Assembly (NCBI GenBank): GCA_007121055.1
Contig: SKMM01000232.1
Location: 1 to 7,497, forward strand
DNA length: 7,497 nt
Reading direction: 5' to 3'
Source of the DNA: Paracoccaceae bacterium
GTDB taxonomy: Bacteria; Pseudomonadota; Alphaproteobacteria; Rhodobacterales; Rhodobacteraceae
This document shows, one piece after another, positions 5,489 through 7,497 of the stretch; position 1 is the stretch's first letter; each line of letters starts with the position of its first letter. The translations under genes were made by a program, and so were the position numbers. The notes beneath the pieces were generated by a model. The model saw only the letters and a list, made by a program, of their open reading frames with translations, made no database searches and had not been told where the DNA came from.

Positions 5489-7315
5489 TCATCCCAGCAG
5501 CCCCTTGCCCTGTCCCAGCGCCGACTGCATCGTGCGCACCACCACGAAGGCGTCGCGCAGGTGGCTGCGCTCGAAATCCGACATGTCGGAGGGGGCGACG
5601 TAATTGTCGGGCTTGCGGCCCGCGCGCACCAGCGCCGCCTGGTTGGTCAGCCGCACCCGCGCGATCAGGTCATAGGCCTCGATCAGGTCGCGCGCGCCCG
5701 AGGCCGAGATGATGCCCGCGGTCTCGGCGGCCTTGAGCCGGGCGCGGGTGTTGACCTCGGTCAGCCGGCCCTTGAGCGCATAGCAGCGCCCCAGATCCAC
5801 CACCGGCACCACGCCGCCCAGTTTCAGGTCGATGTGGTTGCGGTATTCGCCGGACCGGATGGTGGCGAAGCCGCGCAGGAGGCCCAGCGGCGGCGAATGC
5901 TTGAGCGAGTTGGAGATCATGTGCGCCACGAAGATGGAGTTCTTCGAGGCCTGCTGCAGCGTCTCGGCCTGCAGGTCGCGGAACAGCCGGACCTCGCCGC
6001 CGATGGGGCGCAGGTCGAACATCACGCTCGCCAACATCTGCGCCTCGGGGTTGGGGGTGTCGATCCAGTTGCGGAAATACTGCCGCCACACCCGAACCGG
6101 CTGGCACCAGCGCGGATTGGTCGCCATCATGTCGCCGGGGCACAGGAAATACCCTGTCTTGTCGAGCCCTTCGCAGACGAACTTCGCCAGACGCTCGAAA
6201 TAGGGCATGTCGTCCTGGGTCACCGCATCGTCGAGGAACAGGCAGTTGTCCTGATCCGACACGCCGGTCTGCTCCTGCCGACCCTGGCTGCCGCAGGCAA
6301 GCCACAGATAGGGCACGGGGGGCGGGCCGAATTCGGCCTCGGCGAGCTTCAAGAGCCGCCGGGTCACGGCGTCGGCGATGTCGGTGATCAGCCGCGTGAC
6401 GACCTCATGGGCGTTGTGGGCGCCCACGAGCTGCACCAGAAGGCGCGGGATACGGGCGGTGACCGCCGCCATCTCCTCGACGCTCTCGGCCACGGCGGCG
6501 TCGCGGATCAGCTGCGCCGAGGATACCGCCTGGAAGCGCGTGAGGTCGGTCTGGGTGATCATGCCCAGCAGCTTGTCGCCCTCCACCACCGGCAGATGGC
6601 CGATGCGGCGCTCCAGCATCATGTGCAGGATGTCCGAGCCCAGCGAGTCCGGCCCCAGGGTCAGCGGGTCCTCGGTCATCACCTCGCCCACCGGGGTCTC
6701 GGGGCCGCGGCCTTCGGCCAGCACCCGGGCGGTGAGGTCGCGGGTGGTGACGATGCCGATCAGCTTGCCCGCGTCATCCACAACGCCCAGCGACGAGATC
6801 TTGCGGTCGCGCATCGCCGTGGCGGCCTCGCCCACGGGGGTGTCGGCGCTGCAGGTGATCGGCTTGCGGCTCATCAGATCCACCACCTTGAGGGTGGCGA
6901 GGTCGGAGCTGCGGGTCTCGGTGCTGCGGGAGCGGCTGAAGAAACGGTGGAAGGCGGGATATTCCTGGATCAGCCGGCGCAGCTCGGCCACCGGAAGCAT
7001 CAGCAGGACCGAGGCCTCGGTGGTGCGCGCCGAGGTCAGCGCCAGACCGTCGCGCAACAGGCCCCGTTCGCCGAAGCTGTTGCGCGCGCCCAGGATCGAG
7101 ACGAGCGCGCCGTTGCGGTCCAGCACCTCCACCGCGCCGCGCTTGACGAGGTAGAGGCCGCGCAGCGGCTCGCCCGCGGCATAGATCTCGGAGCCGGCGG
7201 GGTATTCCCTGCGGCTGAAGGAGGTGGCGACATGCACCATCTCGTCCCGCGGCAGGCTGTCATAGGGGTGCACCGTTTCCAGAAAGGCCACGACGGTGTC
7301 GGTCTGGCTGTCCAT
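5489..7315 (-). CDS. cNMP-binding-like / dual CBS / DUF294 nucleotidyltransferase-like protein
   Basis: A soluble 608-residue regulator-type protein. Residues about 12-120 form a cyclic-nucleotide-binding-like beta-roll containing FGERGLL (71-77). Two CBS domains follow (about 137-192 and 199-255), of a kind known to bind adenosine nucleotides. Residues about 285-425 are the DUF294 nucleotidyltransferase, related to the GlnD/PII-uridylyltransferase fold, with the active-site pattern GSQGRQEQTGVSDQD (332-346): Gly332-Ser333, then Asp344 and Asp346 as metal ligands. The remaining about 430-600 is the helical putative substrate-binding domain. Intact catalytic residues suggest nucleotidyl transfer to an unknown target. 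The ATG at 7315 has GGAG 7 bases upstream. The gene follows the symporter gene after 80 bases and precedes the small membrane protein by 13. In the aligned phosphate-binding cassette Leu83 replaces the Arg that contacts cAMP in CRP, so the N-terminal domain may bind something else. Confidence 0.93.
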   Translation of the reverse strand: MDSQTDTVVAFLETVHPYDSLPRDEMVHVATSFSRREYPAGSEIYAAGEPLRGLYLVKRGAVEVLDRNGALVSILGARNSFGERGLLRDGLALTSARTTEASVLLMLPVAELRRLIQEYPAFHRFFSRSRSTETRSSDLATLKVVDLMSRKPITCSADTPVGEAATAMRDRKISSLGVVDDAGKLIGIVTTRDLTARVLAEGRGPETPVGEVMTEDPLTLGPDSLGSDILHMMLERRIGHLPVVEGDKLLGMITQTDLTRFQAVSSAQLIRDAAVAESVEEMAAVTARIPRLLVQLVGAHNAHEVVTRLITDIADAVTRRLLKLAEAEFGPPPVPYLWLACGSQGRQEQTGVSDQDNCLFLDDAVTQDDMPYFERLAKFVCEGLDKTGYFLCPGDMMATNPRWCQPVRVWRQYFRNWIDTPNPEAQMLASVMFDLRPIGGEVRLFRDLQAETLQQASKNSIFVAHMISNSLKHSPPLGLLRGFATIRSGEYRNHIDLKLGGVVPVVDLGRCYALKGRLTEVNTRARLKAAETAGIISASGARDLIEAYDLIARVRLTNQAALVRAGRKPDNYVAPSDMSDFERSHLRDAFVVVRTMQSALGQGKGLLG

Positions 7316-7322
7316 GGGGAGG

Positions 7323-7326
7323 CTCC
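7323..7326 (-). promoter_or_regulatory. Shine-Dalgarno of the DUF294 gene
   Basis: GGAG on the minus strand with a 7-base spacer to the ATG at 7315. It supports the chosen start. Confidence 0.6.
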
Positions 7327-7336
7327 GGTGCGGGAT

Positions 7337-7361
7337 GCGGCGCCCCGGTGCGGGGCGCCGC
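7337..7361 (-). repeat. strong 10-bp stem-loop between the symporter and DUF294 genes
   Basis: GCGGCGCCCC (7337-7346) and GGGGCGCCGC (7352-7361) are perfectly complementary around a 5-base loop. The stem lies 34 bases downstream of the symporter stop and about 10 bases upstream of the DUF294 Shine-Dalgarno. It has no T-run. It may partly terminate transcription, protect the symporter mRNA 3' end, or tune translation of the DUF294 gene. The loop-plus-stem sequence CGCACCGG is repeated next to the Shine-Dalgarno. Confidence 0.6.
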
Positions 7362-7395
7362 GGTGGCGGGGGGCAACGCCTCCCGCCTGTGTCGG

Positions 7396-7497
7396 TCAGT
7401 GATCGACCGCGCCAGCCGCGCCACGCGGCACACGGATCGATTCCACCAGCTCCTGGATCTCGGCCGGCGGCTCCTTGGTCTGCTTCATCACGATGTA
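7396..7497 (-). CDS. probable sodium:solute (SLC5/acetate-permease-like) symporter, last 33 codons
   Basis: The minus-strand frame entering from the right edge ends at TGA (7396-7398) and encodes 33 visible residues, including EIQELVESIRVPRGA. A short hydrophilic tail with a LVExIRxPxGA-type ending is, from memory, typical of the VC_2705-type sodium:solute symporters that sit next to DUF294 genes, which agrees with the neighbour here. The membrane part lies outside the window, so the identification rests on this tail and on synteny. If correct, it is an inner-membrane carboxylate/Na+ co-transporter and an upstream gene of the operon. Confidence 0.7.
   Translation of the reverse strand, partial: YIVMKQTKEPPAEIQELVESIRVPRGAAGAVDH

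Noticed and set aside
5414..7402. Long + strand open frame of 662 codons opposite the DUF294 gene
   Set aside because: Same shadow effect: His/Gln/Arg-rich with no motif. The opposite strand has recognisable cNMP-like, CBS and nucleotidyltransferase domains plus a Shine-Dalgarno sequence.
1..7497. CRISPR array, tRNA/rRNA, insertion sequence or phage genes
   Set aside because: I saw no regularly spaced repeats, tRNA cloverleaf, transposase motif, terminal inverted repeats with target duplications, or phage-type proteins. Base composition is uniform across the genes.

Overview
The window is very GC-rich, with a strong G/C third-position bias. The proteins it encodes look like those of an alphaproteobacterium, most likely a member of the Rhodobacterales (Rhodobacter/Paracoccus-like). 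This placement rests on codon bias, protein style and gene neighbourhood; no marker gene is present.

Layout: on the + strand, 1-2025 is the C-terminal two thirds of an RND-superfamily efflux permease that enters from the left edge. A 276-base convergent intergenic region (2026-2301) follows. The rest of the window is one minus-strand gene array, read from right to left: the last 33 codons of a probable SLC5-type sodium:solute (acetate-permease-like) symporter (7396-7497); a 608-residue protein combining a cyclic-nucleotide-binding-like domain, two CBS domains and a DUF294 nucleotidyltransferase (5489-7315); a 187-residue two-helix membrane protein of unknown function (4912-5475); a single-domain CheY-like receiver (4398-4805); and a 699-residue membrane protein that fuses a PAS domain, a degenerate histidine-kinase-like region and an intact DnaQ-type DEDDh 3'-5' exonuclease (2302-4401). 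The receiver and exonuclease genes overlap by ATGA, and the DUF294 and membrane-protein genes are 13 bases apart, so parts of the array are clearly co-translated. Two intergenic gaps (80 and 106 bases) carry strong GC-rich stem-loops with nearly the same core.

How the genes may work together: the symporter/DUF294-CBS/DnaQ-like exonuclease neighbourhood recurs, as far as I recall, beside acetate-type symporters in several proteobacteria, and its biochemical logic is not settled. Here it includes an adenylate-sensing-type nucleotidyltransferase, a probable periplasm-facing small membrane protein, a phosphorylatable receiver, and a membrane-anchored exonuclease whose kinase-like region has lost the phospho-acceptor histidine and the ATP-binding residues. 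I infer a signalling module that couples carboxylate uptake or energy state to nucleic-acid or nucleotide processing at the membrane. The operon's promoter and most of the symporter lie outside the window.
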